Numbered from the stretch's first letter, positions 32,521 to 45,828 are shown. The stretch: DNA of 64,000 nt from Isoetes taiwanensis (GCA_021234155.1 JAJEKV010000005.1:21810089-21874088), one strand, 5' to 3'. The notes: generated by a model from the letters alone, not told the origin. Made by a program: numbers and translations.

Positions 32521-34740
32521 GAAACATGCCAAGGAGCTCGTTTTTGCAATTTATTTCATCAAATTTGGGGTCTAAAAAGCTAAAACTATACACAGGCGTG
32601 CAGATGGGCTAAGCGAGATTCTCATTTAAGGTCCTGGTGCGCGCATTGTGTCTTGATTTTGACCCTTTTTCTTGCTAAAATTCAGTGTGTTTTGGATCAT
32701 AAAACATGCTAACTAGCCTGAAATCATGCCTAGGAGTTTGTCTACGATTTTTCTTTTTCTTAAAAACATGCTTAACTGTTTCCCCTGAAAATTATACGCA
32801 GGTCATAGGGAAGGGCCAAGCGACATTCTTGCTTGAAGCATTTTGGGCAGTTTTAAAAGTCTACTTCTCGCTATCAAATTAGTTTATTGCCTTTACTTAT
32901 CAAACTTTCCATTTTTGGCTCCACCATATCAAGATTTAATCCAAGTGACTCATTGCATTTTGAAAAATATGTTGTTTTTTTTCCCTAGATATTGCGAATC
33001 TTAGATGCCCTAATTTTGTTCTAGACTATCGATGACCTAGATTTTATATCTTTTTTAATAAAAAATGTTGCTTAAATACTTGATAAAAAAGAAAACCCTC
33101 TACCCTGCAAACCAAGAACAACATCGAAACGTCAAATCCAGCCAAAGGGGGAGCAGGCAACCCTCCATGCTCGGTGCATTAGCACCTTGTTATTTTGAAC
33201 TTGGTAGATATTTCAAGAATGTTCATAAAACCATGGTATTTGTGGATCCGCTCAATTTTGTAGAAACTCTTTTGGGATCTTTGCTTCATAGTTACAAGTT
33301 ACACAAAGTGCCATTGGCACGACCTCGTTTTAAGTCCATGGGCCATATCCATTTGACTCTATTTGGTTCGATGGTAAGAAGAAACATTTCCCACAATGCT
33401 TTGCATGATATTTTGCATCAGAGACATGGTAGACAGTTAATACAGGCATTAAGACAATATGAGGGGCCACTTCCAACGCCCCAGGTTGTTGCTAAAGCAT
33501 TGCGAGGTATGAAGCCTCAAATGATTGATTCTGCATTGATTTTCTTTGAGTGGATTGGATCAAAACAAGGGTTTTCCCATAACATTCATTCATACAAACG
33601 TATGCTCGGTTATTTGTCAAGGCGGGAGATTTAAGGAGGCCGTGAAGTGTTACGATGAAATGTCCAAAATCGGGAAATTTGCTGATGTTCTTGATGTGGA
33701 AATCTATAATCTAGTAATCCATGCACTTTGTCGAACAAATAAACTAGAGAAAGCTTGTTATTTCTTTGGACTTCGATGGTTGCACGGGATTGCAACGGAT
33801 GTTATCACCCTCTGACATTCTCATAAAAGGCTTGTCAAAAGCAAAAATGATGGATCGGGCTTGTGCTCTTCTTAATGAGATCGTGCAATGGATCACTTTG
33901 GGACGTTGTCACTTTCACCTCTCTTATTGATGGACTTTGCAAATCTAAAAGACTAGATGAGGCCTACAATGTCCTTGAGGATATGATTATGGGAGGTTGT
34001 CTTCCAGATGTTGTCACTTATAGTTGTCTTATAGATGGTCTTTGTAAGGCAGGCAAGATGGACAAAGCTCATGCTCTTTTTGAGGACATGATTATGAAGG
34101 GCTGCATGCCAGACGTTGTCACCTTCAATTCTCTTATAGATGGATTTTGCAAAGGGAACAAACTAGATGAGGCGTACAATGTTTTTGAGCATATGATTAT
34201 GAAAAGATGTTTTCCAAATGTTGTCACTTACACTTGTCTTATAGATGGTCTTTGTAAGGCAGGCAAGATGGATAAAGCTCATGCTCTTTTTGAGGACATG
34301 ATTATGAAGGGCTGCATGCCAGACGTTGTCACCTACAATTCTCTTATAGATGGATTTTGCAAAGGGAACAAACTAGATGAGGCGTACAATGTTTTTGAGC
34401 ATATGATTATGAAAAGATGTTTTCCAAATGTTGTCACTTACACTTTTGTCTTATAGATGGTCTTTGTAAGGCAGGCAAGATGGATAAAGCTCATGCTCTT
34501 TTTGAGGACATGATTATGAAGGGCTGCATGCCAGACGTTGTCACCTACAATTCTCTTATAGATGGATTTTGCAAAGGGAACAAACTAGATGAGGCGTACA
34601 ATGTTTTTGAGCATATGATTATGAAAAGATGTTTTCCAAATGTTGTCACTTACACTTGTCTTATAGATGGTCTTTGTAAGGCAGGCAAGATGGATAAAGC
34701 TCATGCTCTTTTTGAGGACATGATTATGAAGGGTTGCATG

Positions 34741-36000
34741 CCAGGTGTTGTTACTTACAGTTGTCTTGTAGATGGTCTTTGTAAAGCAGGCAAGGCGGAT
34801 AAAGCTTACGTCCTTTTTGAGGACATGATTATGAAGGGCTGCATGCCAGATGTTGTTACTTACAGTTGTCTTGTAGATGGTCTTTGTAAAGCAGGCAAGG
34901 CGGATAAAGCTTACGTCCTTTTTGAGGACATGATTATGAAGGGCTGCATGCCAGATGTTGTCACCTACAATTCTCTTATAGATGGATTTTGCAAAGGGAA
35001 CAAACTAGATGAGGCGTACAATGTTTTTGAGCATATGATTATGAAAAGATGTTTTCCAAATGTTGTCACTTACAATTGTCTTATAGATGGTCTTTGTAAG
35101 GCAGGCAAGATGGATAAAGCTCATGCTCTTTTTGAGGACATGATTATGAAGGGCTGCATGCCAGACGTTGTCACCTACAATTCTCTTATAGATGGATTTT
35201 GCAAAGGGAACAAACTAGATGAGGCGTACAATGTTTTTGAGCATATGATTATGAAAAGATGTTTTCCAAATGTTGTCACTTACAGTTGTCTTATAGATGG
35301 TCTTTGTAAAGCAGGCAAGGTGGATAAAGCTCATGCTCTTTTTGAGGACATGATTATGAAGGGTTGCATGCCAGGTGTTGTTACTTACAGTTGTCTTGTA
35401 GATGGTCTTTGTAAAGCAGGCAAGGCGGATAAAGCTTACGTCCTTTTTGAGGACATGATTATGAAGGGCTGCATGCCAGATGTTGTTACTTACAGTTGTC
35501 TTGTAGATGGTCTTTGTAAAGCAGGCAAGGCGGATAAAGCTTACGTCCTTTTTGAGGACATGATTATGAAGGGCTGCATGCCAGATGTTGTCACCTACAA
35601 TTCTCTTATAGATGGATTTTGCAAAGGGAACAAACTAGATGAGGCGTACAATGTTTTTGAGCATATGATTATGAAAAGATGTTTTCCAAATGTTGTCACT
35701 TACAATTGTCTTATAGATGGTCTTTGTAAGGCAGGCAAGATGGACAAAGCTCATGCTCTTTTTGAGGACATGATTATGAAGGGCTGCATGCCAGATGTTG
35801 TCACCTACACTTCTCTTATAGATGGGTTTTACAAAGGGAACAAACTAGATGAGGCGTACAATGTTTTTGAGGATATGATTATGAAAAGATGTTTTCCAAA
35901 TGTTGTCACTTACAGTTGTCTATTAGATGGTCTTTGTAAAGCAGGCAAGGTAGATAAAGCTCATGCTCTTTTTGAGGACATGATCATGAAGGGCTGCATG
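34741..36000 (+). repeat. 630-bp higher-order repeat within the PPR array
   Basis: Six consecutive 105-bp PPR units (starting with the motif after CMPG at 34741) recur in the same order 630 bp later (35371). A partial third copy begins at 36529. Order of the fifth-residue types is preserved between copies. Confidence 0.85.
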
Positions 36001-37373
36001 CCAGATGTTGTCACTTACAGTTGTCTTGTAGATGGTCTTTGTAAAGCAGGCAAGGCGGATAAAGCTCACGTCCTTTTTGAGGACATGATTATGAAGGGCT
36101 GCATCCCAAATGTTGTCACCTACAATTCTCTTATAGATGGATTTTGCAAAGGGAACAAACTAGATGAGGCGTACAATGTTTTTGAGCATATGATTATGAA
36201 AAGATGTTTTCCAAATGTTGTCACTTACAATTGTCTTATAGATGGTCTTTGTAAGGCAGGCAAGATGGATAAAGCTCATGCTCTTTTTGAGGACATGATT
36301 ATGAAGGGCTGCATGCCAGACGTTGTCACCTACAATTCTCTTATAGATGGATTTTGCAAAGGGAACAAACTAGATGAGGCGTACAATGTTTTTGAGCATA
36401 TGATTATGAAAAGATGTTTTCCAAATGTTGTCACTTACACTTGTCTTATAGATGGTCTTTGTAAGGCAGGCAAGATGGATAAAGCTCATGCTCTTTTTGA
36501 GGACATGATTATGAAGGGTTGCATGCCAGGTGTTGTTACTTACAGTTGTCTTGTAGATGGTCTTTGTAAAGCAGGCAAGGCGGATAAAGCTTACGTCCTT
36601 TTTGAGGACATGATTATGAAGGGCTGCATGCCAGATGTTGTCACCTACAATTCTCTTATGGATGGATTTCGCAAGCGAATAAGCTAGATGAGGCCTACAA
36701 TGTGTTTGATTGAGCATATGATTATAAAAAATGTCTTCCAGATGTTGTCACTTACAGTTGCCTTGTAGATGGTCTTTGTAAAGCATGCTCTTTAAGACAT
36801 GATCTTTACGGGATGTATACGGGATCACTTACAACTGTCTCATACGATGGACTCTGCAAAGCCAAAAACTAGATGAAGCCTACAACATCTTTGACGATAT
36901 GATTATAAGGAGATGTCTTCCAAATGTTGTGACCTGCAATTGCAATTGTATTATAACTGGTCTTTGTAAAGCAGGCAAGGTGGATAATGCTCGCGCTCTT
37001 TTTGTGGACATGGTTACGAGTGGCTGTATACCAAGTGTTAGCACTGTCACCTACAATTGTCTCATACATAAACTCTGCAAAGCCAAAAAACTAGGTGGAG
37101 CCTACCGTGCCTTTGAGGACATCATTATGAGGTGTCTTTCAAATGTTATCACTTGCAATTGTCTTATAGATGGTCATTGTAAAGCAGGCAATGTGGATAA
37201 ACCTCGTGCTCTTTTGGAGGACATGACTATGAAGGGTTGATAGATGTCACCTACAATTCTCTTATGGATGGATTTCGCAAAGCGAACAAACTAGATGAGG
37301 CTTACAATGTCTTTGAGCCTATGATTATGAAAAGAATGTTGTCACTTACAGTTGTCTTATAGATGGTCTTGAT

Positions 37374-37555
37374 AATCCAGGCAAGGTGGATAAAGCTCGC
37401 ACACTATTGAGGACATGATTATGAGGGGTTGCATACTAGATGTTGTCACCTAATTGGGGGTAATCCAGGCAAGGTGGATAAAGCTCGCACACTATTGAGG
37501 ACATGATTATGAGGGGTTGCATACTAGATGTTGTCACCTAATTGGGGGAAAGCCA
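37374..37555 (+). repeat. 88-bp tandem duplication at the decayed end of the PPR array
   Basis: AATCCAGGCAAGGTGGATAA and the following text to TTGGGGG occurs twice, at 37374 and 37462. Confidence 0.85.
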
Positions 37556-37560
37556 GCAAA

Positions 37561-38429
37561 CTAGATGAAAAAGTTAACAGTTCATAAAAACCTGCCTCAC
37601 TGAACCAAAGCTTTGGATGGCTTGACTGCCATGTAAAGGAGCTGTTGTCGGGCTTTTTGCGCCTCAGCAAAAGACCGTAGTCTATGAAAATAAAATAGCC
37701 TCAAATTTCCAATGTTCAGCAACAAATTCTGCTAACATTATGTCATGTGGCACAGATGGTCCGTTTCTAATCATTCTAGAGAGCATCAGTATTTGGAGCC
37801 CAGATACACTTGTCTTCCTTGAGATCAGGTGCCCAAACTTTCATGCCATACAATATAGCTGGTTTGACCAAGTGTCAACAATAAGATTTTAGTTACATCA
37901 GTAGCTTGGTATACCAATTATGGCTTCCACTGCTATAATTACAGCCTGAGTACGTGAAGATCTGTTTCAGTTACAGAGGATTGATAGAAATAATCCAGAA
38001 CATATAATTACAACATTCTTCGGACCTAATTTGAGATTTTTGGTGAGAACCATTGTTGATACTCATGATTGTGCAAGGTATCTTTATATTTAGCAGGCTT
38101 GCCTAACCCCTTTACAACAATCCCTGTAAGTGCCTGCCACGTCATCTAAAATTGATTGAGACCATTAGATTTGTTATTTTCTGAATCTATGGCTAGGAAA
38201 AAAAAAAAAATAATCCTGGAAAATAAGCTCTTGTTTTTTCAAAAAGCCTTGTTTCGTTCCTGTTTCTTTCTCGCTCATTTACAGGGGACTTTGAAGATTG
38301 TGCTTTTTGTAGAGTGCATGAAAACTGTGTATTTAGGCATAGACTATTAAGAACTTTCTGTCCTTCCAGTTCAGGCTATGAAGCTACACAGTAGTAATGC
38401 AGGTTTATTCCATTATGTATACTCCTTTT
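37561..38429. other. no recognised gene
   Basis: AT-rich spacer; nothing supported. Confidence 0.35.
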
Positions 38430-38693
38430 TTTTTTCAAGAGGAACTGGGCCGAAAATCACCATGAGGCTCGAAACGCTTCAAGGGTCACTCTTTCTGGTT
38501 GTCCTAAGGAGTTAACAGATGTGTTTCTTGCATTTGTCATTGCAATAAGCATTACATACTCTCATTACAGCTGGGGACAAATTTTGAAAGCTTCTACAGT
38601 AACAGGACCCTCAGCAACAATTGGATTTATGTTTGCTCATAGGTGTCTATCGTATCTCTATATATTAAAGACTCTTATAACGGGTTAATCACG
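38430..38693 (+). pseudogene. open exon-like block, unrecognised
   Basis: After a poly-T/TTTTCAAG acceptor-like sequence, one frame stays open to the TAA at 38689 (NWAENHHEARNASRVTL, then VFLAFVIAISITYSHYSWG). It includes a hydrophobic helix. It may be a lone exon of a decayed membrane-protein gene. No family recognised. Confidence 0.25.
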
Positions 38694-38843
38694 GATCATT
38701 ACCATTTTCTAGGTCAATACTGTAGAATCTCATTTAATTCTCGACTTACAGATGCAGAACTATGGATTGATGTGGAACGATTAGTTGGCTATGGCGGAAG
38801 ACGACCTCCATATTTTTATGTTGAGTAACTGACAATTGCAATG

Positions 38844-41800
38844 CAGGGTTCAAAAAATAATTTTTAATGGACAAGATTTTCCCTTGTCCATATGTATAAC
38901 AACCAGATTTTTAAATTTGCAATCGGAAAATCCTGTAGTAATCAATTTTTGCCAGATAAATGCCCTTTTATAAAACTTAAACCAGAAATGAGAACAAAAA
39001 CTAAGTTTTCAAACTTTTTTAATGCCAAAACTGATAATGATCATCTTGGAAACAGAAAGAAAAAACAGCGCAGAAATCTAAACATTTACATCAAGTGACT
39101 ATTTGGATTTCCAGTGTAGACATGGCGATTTGCTTTTGTCTTCCAAATCTGAATGCTTTCGTCAAAATCAAAGTCTTTAGCTGATTTTGGACCATTCACT
39201 GTTATACCAATGCATGCGTTTAAGCTGTCAATGCCCAGACGAAGACGCCATCTATCTTTTACACTTGTTCGTGTGCTAAATACCCGCTCACATATTGCAA
39301 TACTTGCACACTGTACTAATGCAACCTGCAATAATATCAAAATATTCTTGAACCTGTCTTCGTTGAAAGGATTTGATGCAATGATCAAACATACTTCTTC
39401 AATATTTTTATGCGGCCAATTTGCAGCGGCATGGATCTTATAATCAGCATATTCCCTTCGTAGTACATCAGAATTAATCAAAGATGGTACCTTCTCTTCT
39501 GAACCTCTCAAATCCTTAGATGTACCATAGAAATTTATAAGGTCTTCTAGACTGGCCTGCCCAAACTTCTTTGACAAACCTGCATTTTTTGGAAAATTCA
39601 ATGGAGCAAGCACTTTAAAATGCTTTAAAACAGAAGCATCAGCAAACCTGCACTCTAAAGATTTACAAATAGCATCAGCAAACTTTTTTTGCTTTTCAAT
39701 AGCATCTTCTAGATCAAATCCCTGCTCATCCCTTGTGATGGAAAATTCTCTATATGTATTCCCTCGAATTGAAGACCTTAAAGCTACTAGCCATCCTCCA
39801 GGAGGCCCATAATCAGGAATTATGGGATATCCTCGTGTATCTCGTACACATGCATTCAGATCAGCTTCAGGTTCATTCATGTAATATGCACGTATTGCCA
39901 TAATTGCAGTGTCCACATGTTCTTGCATGCAAGTAACATCAACATAATCCACTTGAAACAATTTACTTAGTATCGTTAGACCTCCAAGTATGTCTGCTAA
40001 GTAGTGCAGCAAGTATATGGTCCTAAAATCAGCCAATTTTACAAAAATATCACGACAATCAGTTTCAGAATACCTTAAAATTGCAGGCAAATCTTCACAA
40101 ATTTTGCTTATCGCATTATGGCGGCTCAATCAACGGGTCTGCTGGATGCGTTCCAAGCGTAAGATATCGCATGCAAACTCCTCTAGCAGCCCCTGTAATT
40201 TTTCTAGCCTTTGGCTGCTACATGAGAAGTGTGAAGCAAGGGCATTCACAAGGCTTTCAATCTGTTGTAACCAGTCCATCCCTTCCATCTTTGATACATC
40301 TAATACAGCCAAATTTGCACGATGTGCAATGCAATGAATGGACGTCAAGAAAGGATACCTTTCTTTTAATCTGGTAGCAACACCTGTCCTCTTGCCTGTC
40401 ATGGTGGATGCACCATCTGACCCAAATCCAACAAATTTATTCATGTCTAATCCAAATCCATGCAAACATTCCACTATAGCATGAAATAATGATGCTGCAT
40501 CAGCCTCTTTTACTCTTAACATACATAAAAAATTCCGTTTGGGCTCACCACCATCAACCAAATAACTAATGCATATGACCAGATGTGAGTGTGTTGCAAT
40601 ATCTGTTGATTCATCTACTTGTACTCCAAAGAACGGACTTGCTTTCAAACTTGTAATCAAAGATGAATTCAAACTCTTCCCTATACAACAGATAAATTCT
40701 TGCATGCTATATCATTATGATATAATTGTTTTGTAATAGAAGAACCTGTAATCTCCAATAGTTGAATGGCATGCTGGAAGTCGCTAAAGGACCAACTCCT
40801 TGCAGCCACAGTATATGCCACTCTAAATAGGTTCAAAACAGGCCATCAACAGACTCGTGCATTTTTTGAATGGCCACTACAACTGGCTTCTGAGCTTTGG
40901 CAGCATCCAACTTTCTTGCTTCTGCTGTAATATGGACACTACAGGCAGCATGCTCAGTATAGCTAGAAGTCTTGAAGTTCCTTGAGCCTCCTTTTGCAAA
41001 TTTATTGTGACCTGCATGATTTCAATAGTCAATAGAAGAAATAACAGTTAGAAATTACAAGCTTGAAAGTGCATCTGCTTACCTCCAATGGCATAAGCTT
41101 CACATATTGTGCAAAATACAGCATCAAGATCCTTATCATATCTCATCCATTCCCAAATCTTTAACCATTTGTTCTGAAATGTTGCTTTGGCTTTGCCATT
41201 GCCATTCATCTCTACTTCTGCAGCCTGGTTCTCACCAATATTTTCATTCTCATCTTCTTCAATATCCTTGCTTTTCATTTTCTTATAAAAGTCAAGGACA
41301 TTTGGCCCTTGAATACGATTGTTTCTCCTCTTCTTGGCTTTCATTTCTGCTTCTGCTGCATAGTGCATACATGCATAAGATAAAGATCTGATGAAACCCA
41401 TTCATTTATTTACATGCATTCTTGAAAAAGATTATGTACAATACCTGAACTTAGTAGATCTCCAAAACCAAGTATCAAGCAAGCACAGACTTTTAGTGCT
41501 CTGAAAAATGGAGGAGGCTGTGAAACAAAAACGTCTCCTGCCAGGCAACGTCTCCTCTTCCAGCCATTTCGATTCCTTTTCCTATTCCATGTGCATGCAG
41601 CAGACCCCTTTCTTTTTTGATCTTCCATTAATAATGGAGGGAGGGCTGGCTGGAAACGGAAATCTTGGCATTGGCAGCAGATTGCTTGATTGAAGGCGGG
41701 CGGGAAATGGATGGAGCTCCACCGCCAAAGGCGGCAAGGAGCTCCCTGTTTTTTTCTCCTACTGCTACTCCAAAAACGTCCACAATTTTTTCGTAACCTA

Positions 41801-42101
41801 ATTACTTGTTTTTTTTTTTTTTTTTTTTAATGTTTTTCCCTTTTTAAAGGATCCATTATCCATAATCTATTAATAATATGTTATATTATCATTGGATTTA
41901 TATCTATATACTACTAAAAAAACCCTTGCCTGCTTAGAGATGGACCGGATTTTTTCTCCTACTATTTAATATTAACAAGATTTTCCCTTGCACCTTCTCA
42001 ATTATGCAAGAAGTAGGTCCCTTTTCCAATTTGCTGATACTGGCAATTTAAAAAATGGACCAGACAGACAAAGGGTTTATTCGGGTATTTTTTGAACCCT
42101 G
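38844..42101 (-). mobile_element. hAT transposon, complete copy A, 3,258 bp
   Basis: Terminal inverted repeats CAGGGTTCAAAAAATA at both ends and a perfect 8-bp target duplication TTGCAATG (38836-38843 and 42102-42109) define it. The transposase is on the minus strand. A nearly identical copy B lies at 54377-57630 in the opposite orientation. Near each end is a subterminal ATGGACAAG/CTTGTCCAT inverted repeat (seen at 38869-38893). Confidence 0.97.
39086..41401 (-). pseudogene. hAT transposase (ZNF862-like), copy A
   Basis: Blocks in order on the minus strand: BED-type zinc finger split by an intron (AVFCTICEAYAIGG, then HNKFAKGGSRNFK and YTEHAACSVH); N-terminal helices (about 41010-40706); catalytic N-part 40705-40130 with VDESTD, GSDGASTMTG and CIAHRANLA; and C-terminal part 40129-39086 ending with the dimerisation region (CERVFSTRTSVKDRWR). 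A TGA at 40130-40132 sits exactly where the conserved Trp of the hAT motif RWLSRH is expected. A one-base frameshift separates the N-terminal helices from the catalytic part (IACK/EFICC junction near 40700). Apart from these two lesions the C-terminal 347 codons are intact. Confidence 0.9.
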
Positions 42102-42109
42102 TTGCAATG

Positions 42110-42589
42110 ATGGACAATAGACTGTCAAAGGTGCAGAAGAATTGATCTAAAAGTATATTGTCCCTACTGCATCTTGTATCCCTTTAGTGTACAACTCGTT
42201 GGATAACGTTATGCTTGTTGATATGGAATAATTTTTTTATTGGAATTCCCTTTTAGATGGCGTCAGAATATTTGGCATAAAGTTTCAGTTCTCACGCTAC
42301 TATATGTAAGTTTGTAAATGCCTGTTTCTTATAGCTTGCGGGACCTTCAACATAAGCAGTGAGGAGGCTGCCACCCACCGCACTCGTGCATTGCTACCAT
42401 GCACCTTTAAGAAACGTGAAGGCAAGAGGAGGAGATAGTGTCTCCTCAACACATTTAAGTTTTTTTCCAAGAAATCTTAACCAACCATTATTTCCCACCA
42501 CTTCATCAACCCCGTCCATTTTGCCTCTTCATCTCAGTCCAAACCCTTAAAAATAAATTCCCCACGATTTCCCCTTTCTCTTCCTCTAA
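42110..42589. other. no recognised gene
   Basis: Spacer between hAT copy A and the copia remnants; no supported feature. Confidence 0.35.
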
Positions 42590-43003
42590 GATTAGAGTAC
42601 TTAAGACTAGGACAATTGTTGGACATATGTCCTTACCACCACAATTGTAGCAGGTTGGATCTGAATCATTTAGCTTAGGGCAATTGACTTTAATATGACC
42701 ATATGAGTTGCAGTTATAACATGGGCCAATCTTCCCTTTTCCTCGATCTCTACTTGCCTTATTGGTGTAGAGAATTTCTACTGTTCTTTGCTCATCTTCC
42801 TAAAGCTGATGCTCAATTTCTACTCTTATTATATTCTCTGCTTCCTCTCTCGATTTTGCAACATTCCTGATAAATAAGGATAGTTGCCCAAATTTAGATA
42901 AAGATCTTGAAATTGCATTAACCTCATGCTGAGGCGTCATTATAGCACCTGCTCCTTCTAGAATGGACACTATGGTATCGATTTTTTCAAAAAACACATC
43001 CAC
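42590..43003 (-). pseudogene. copia gag fragment with zinc knuckle, inverted
   Basis: Minus-strand text begins MDVFFEKIDTIVSILEG and passes a stop at 42800 into a zinc knuckle, CYNCNSYGHIKVNC (CX2CX4HX4C), at about 42725-42680. A second knuckle starts (CYNCGGK) but has lost its His. This is the gag C-terminus of a Ty1/copia element. It points away from the copia pol that begins immediately on the other side, so an inversion or nested insertion has occurred. Confidence 0.7.
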
Positions 43004-43059
43004 ATCATCCTTCTCACTAACTTGTCAAGAATCTTCTAGCTCAGAAAATGCAGGTTTAT

Positions 43060-44922
43060 TAACTGATTCAGATGATGATGAAAAAGAAGAAATAGTCAAA
43101 CATACAAATGAGAGCTCACAGATGCAAGTAGATACCATAGGATAATAGCAATATTGAGACACTCCAGGAAGATACAAAGGAGAAAAGGAAAAGAAAGACA
43201 AAGATAGAGAAGTTGAAGGAACAATTACACTTTAATGTATCTGACTATGGTAGAATTGAAGATGGTAAAAGCAGAAGGCTGCAAAATGAGGAGATGGATA
43301 TCAATTACATTTTAGCCATTCTGAACCTACATTACCATCAAGTTATGAAGAAGCAGTAAACTCAACAGAATCTGAAGGATGGAGGCAGGCCATGATTGAA
43401 GAAATGCATGCATTTGAAAGAACCAATACCTATCAACTCGTACCAAAACCAGCAAACAGAAATATAGTAGGGAGCAAATGGATATTTAAAATCAAAACAG
43501 GGGCAAATGGAAAACAGAAATACAAAGCTTGTTTGGTAAGGGTTCACTCAAAGGAAAGGTATGGACTGTGATGAAACATTTTCACCCATTGTGAAGTTAA
43601 CTAGTTTGAGAATTCTGCTGGCATTTGCAAATGCAAATAAACTAGAAGTTCATCACATGGATGTGAACACAGCATTTCTGAATGCAGAGCTTGTTGAAGA
43701 GGTCTACATGAAATAGGCTCCTGGATTTGATGTTGAACAAGAGGGAATTTTTTGGAAACTAAATCGAGTTGTTTATGGGGCTTAAGCAAGCTCCAAGAAG
43801 ATGGTATCAATGCATAGATCAGTATTTGCTAGAATAAGGGTTCCACAAATTTCTGAATGATGGCAATATGTATATTTTAAATAGGGAAGATCAATTTTGC
43901 ATCCTGGCCCTTTATGTAGATGACAATTTTTTGGTTTCAAGTAGTCCAAACATTCTTGAATATTGTAAACAGCTTTTGGAAAACAAATTCCAAATGACTG
44001 ATTTGGGAAGGCTAACAACATTTCTCGGTATGGAAGTGAGCAGGAACATGGTAGAGAATACATTGACAATTACACAAAAGAATAATATTCAAGGAATCCT
44101 CAAAAGATTTAATATGGTGGATTGTAATGTGTACCAATTGCTACAGGGCTTTTAAGTTATCATCAGAAATGTATCCCAAAACTGAATATGAACAAAATCA
44201 GATGGCAAGTGTCCCTTACATAGAACTAATTGGGTGTCTACTATTTGTTTCAAATAGTACAAGGCTAGATATTGCCTTCACAGTTAGTCTACTCAGCAGG
44301 TTCTGTAACAATCCTGGTTATCAACATTGGAAGGCATCTAAGAGGGTATTCAGATACTTAAAATATACTGCAACTCATGGTCTAACTTTCCGCAATAATG
44401 ATTTGATTCTTAAGGGTTATGCAAATGCAGACTGGGGGAGTGATGTAGATACCAGAAAATCAACATCAAGATTTTGTCTCATGTTAGGAGGGGCAGCTGT
44501 CACATGGAAAAGAAAAAAACAATCTTGTGTGGCAATGTCCATTGCAGAAGCTAAGTACAACTCTACAACTCTAGCAGAAAAGGAGATTGCATGGGTAAGA
44601 CGTTTACTAGAAGAATTAAAAATATCCAAGCAGACCTACAGTGTTATATTCTGATAGTGTAAGTTGCATAGTCATTACCAGAAATCCAGTTCTACATCAG
44701 AGAACGAAACGTATTGAGCTACATATACATTTCATTAGAGATATGGTTGCTAAAGGTATAATAACTGTGGAGTATATTAGTACAAGTGAACAGACAGCAG
44801 ACATTCTGACCAAAGGGTTGACAGAAATTAAGTTCTTAAAGTTCAAGAAGCTGGGAATATTGAAAGATATTGGAAATAAGAAGGTTCAGTTTGAAGGGAA
44901 AGTAAAAAAAAATAATAATTAA
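43060..44922 (+). pseudogene. Ty1/copia reverse transcriptase-RNase H, decayed
   Basis: Order of motifs: SYEEAVNSTESEGWRQAM (start of the copia RT), then NIVGSKWIFKIKTGANG, several frameshifts between 43540 and 43860, and ALYVDDNFLV (the YVDD box) at about 43908-43940. RNase H follows: ANADWGSDVDTRKSTSRF, VAMSIAEAKYNSTT, and DSVSCIVITRNPV...TADILTKGL at the C-terminus. At least six stops or shifts. The end of pol at 44922 is 10 bp from the presumed 3' LTR. Confidence 0.9.
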
Positions 44923-44932
44923 ATGAGCAGGC

Positions 44933-45529
44933 TGTTATATATACAATAGTGAATAATATTAATAGCACAGGAGGATTTGCATGAAAGAGGAATGAAGAAT
45001 AGTAATGCAAATTCAGTTTGCACATTGAATAGATCATATGGCACACATTGATCATGTTCATGATCAATTTATGAAGATAGAATAATGAGTTGAAAATCTT
45101 TAGACCTTGGAGTTTATTTTAGCTTATGGGTATAAAGGAAAAAATATCATGGTTTCGTATTTATATGGTTATATGATCTATTGAAGGCTGAAGAGACGAG
45201 GGAAAATTCATTTGAAATAAGTAAGTTGGAATAGCAGTTTCGGAAGCCGATTGTTGCTCCTCCTCGGCCGGATCTAACCCCCAGTAGGTAGGATCAGGCT
45301 CTAGATAAAGATGAATGTACTATTGATTTGTGTGTAGAAGACATAAGTTGTTCGTCTGGCCAAGTCCTAATTCTTTGCTACAGTGCTTAGATTAATTCAT
45401 ATGAATTGATCAATGTCAATAGTTATGAAGGATTAGTCTCATATTATTGATCTAATTGTTGTGATATTATACAACATTATCTAGTTAGTCATTGTTATCA
45501 GACTATTGCTTATTGTTCAATTTTCAACA
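44933..45529 (+). mobile_element. probable copia 3' LTR
   Basis: Begins TGTTATATATAC right after pol and a short AAATGAGCAGGC spacer, and ends ...TTTTCAACA, giving the TGTT...AACA terminal inverted repeat usual for copia LTRs. Length about 597 bp. No 5' LTR is present, so the element is 5' truncated and rearranged. Confidence 0.6.
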
Positions 45530-45828
45530 AATAGAATTCATTTTTCAACAAATAGAATTTTCTCACTTGTATAATCTCACTGGAAGAAAAGCTGGCACAA
45601 CATCTCCTTAAGCAACACAATGAAGACTTGAAGTCTAAGACAACACTGACCGTGGTTTTCCTTTCACTTTTAGCGCAGAGGGTAGGTGATCTCGGCATTC
45701 GATTTACCATATTGTACGGTCTCTTTTTGGCACTTTATTGCATAGTGTTCCAGCTCTCTGTCCTCCTCTACAACAGCCGTTATAAGCTTTGATATAGGGA
45801 CGTTATCAACCAAAACAAGAGCAGTCTT
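45530..45828. other. no recognised gene
   Basis: Begins with a short direct repeat of TTTTCAACAAATAGAATT; otherwise featureless. Confidence 0.35.

Larger units (their letters stand above)
33065..37560 (+). pseudogene. P-type pentatricopeptide repeat (PPR) gene, expanded and frameshifted
   Basis: An N-terminal part (33065-33634) with a possible organelle-targeting start and divergent PPRs is broken by frameshifts near 33625 and 33800. From 33863, about 26 nearly identical 35-codon P motifs follow (for example VVTYNSLIDGFCKGNKLDEA and VVTYTCLIDGLCKAGKMDKA). A 2-bp insertion near 34446 (CACTTTTGTC instead of CACTTGTC) shifts the frame once. The rest, 34417-36687, is open for 756 residues. After 36687 the repeats decay with stops and indels to about 37560. 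PPR proteins bind organellar RNA, one base per motif. The repeats are alike at the DNA level, which marks recent tandem expansion. Functional status: pseudogene unless the frameshifts are assembly errors. Confidence 0.9.

Noticed and set aside
36370-37069. Minus-strand ORFs opposite the PPR array
   Set aside because: Repeated shadows of the 105-bp PPR unit.
42359-42550. Plus-strand Pro/Ser-rich 63-aa ORF
   Set aside because: Short, no motif, in a spacer between two elements.
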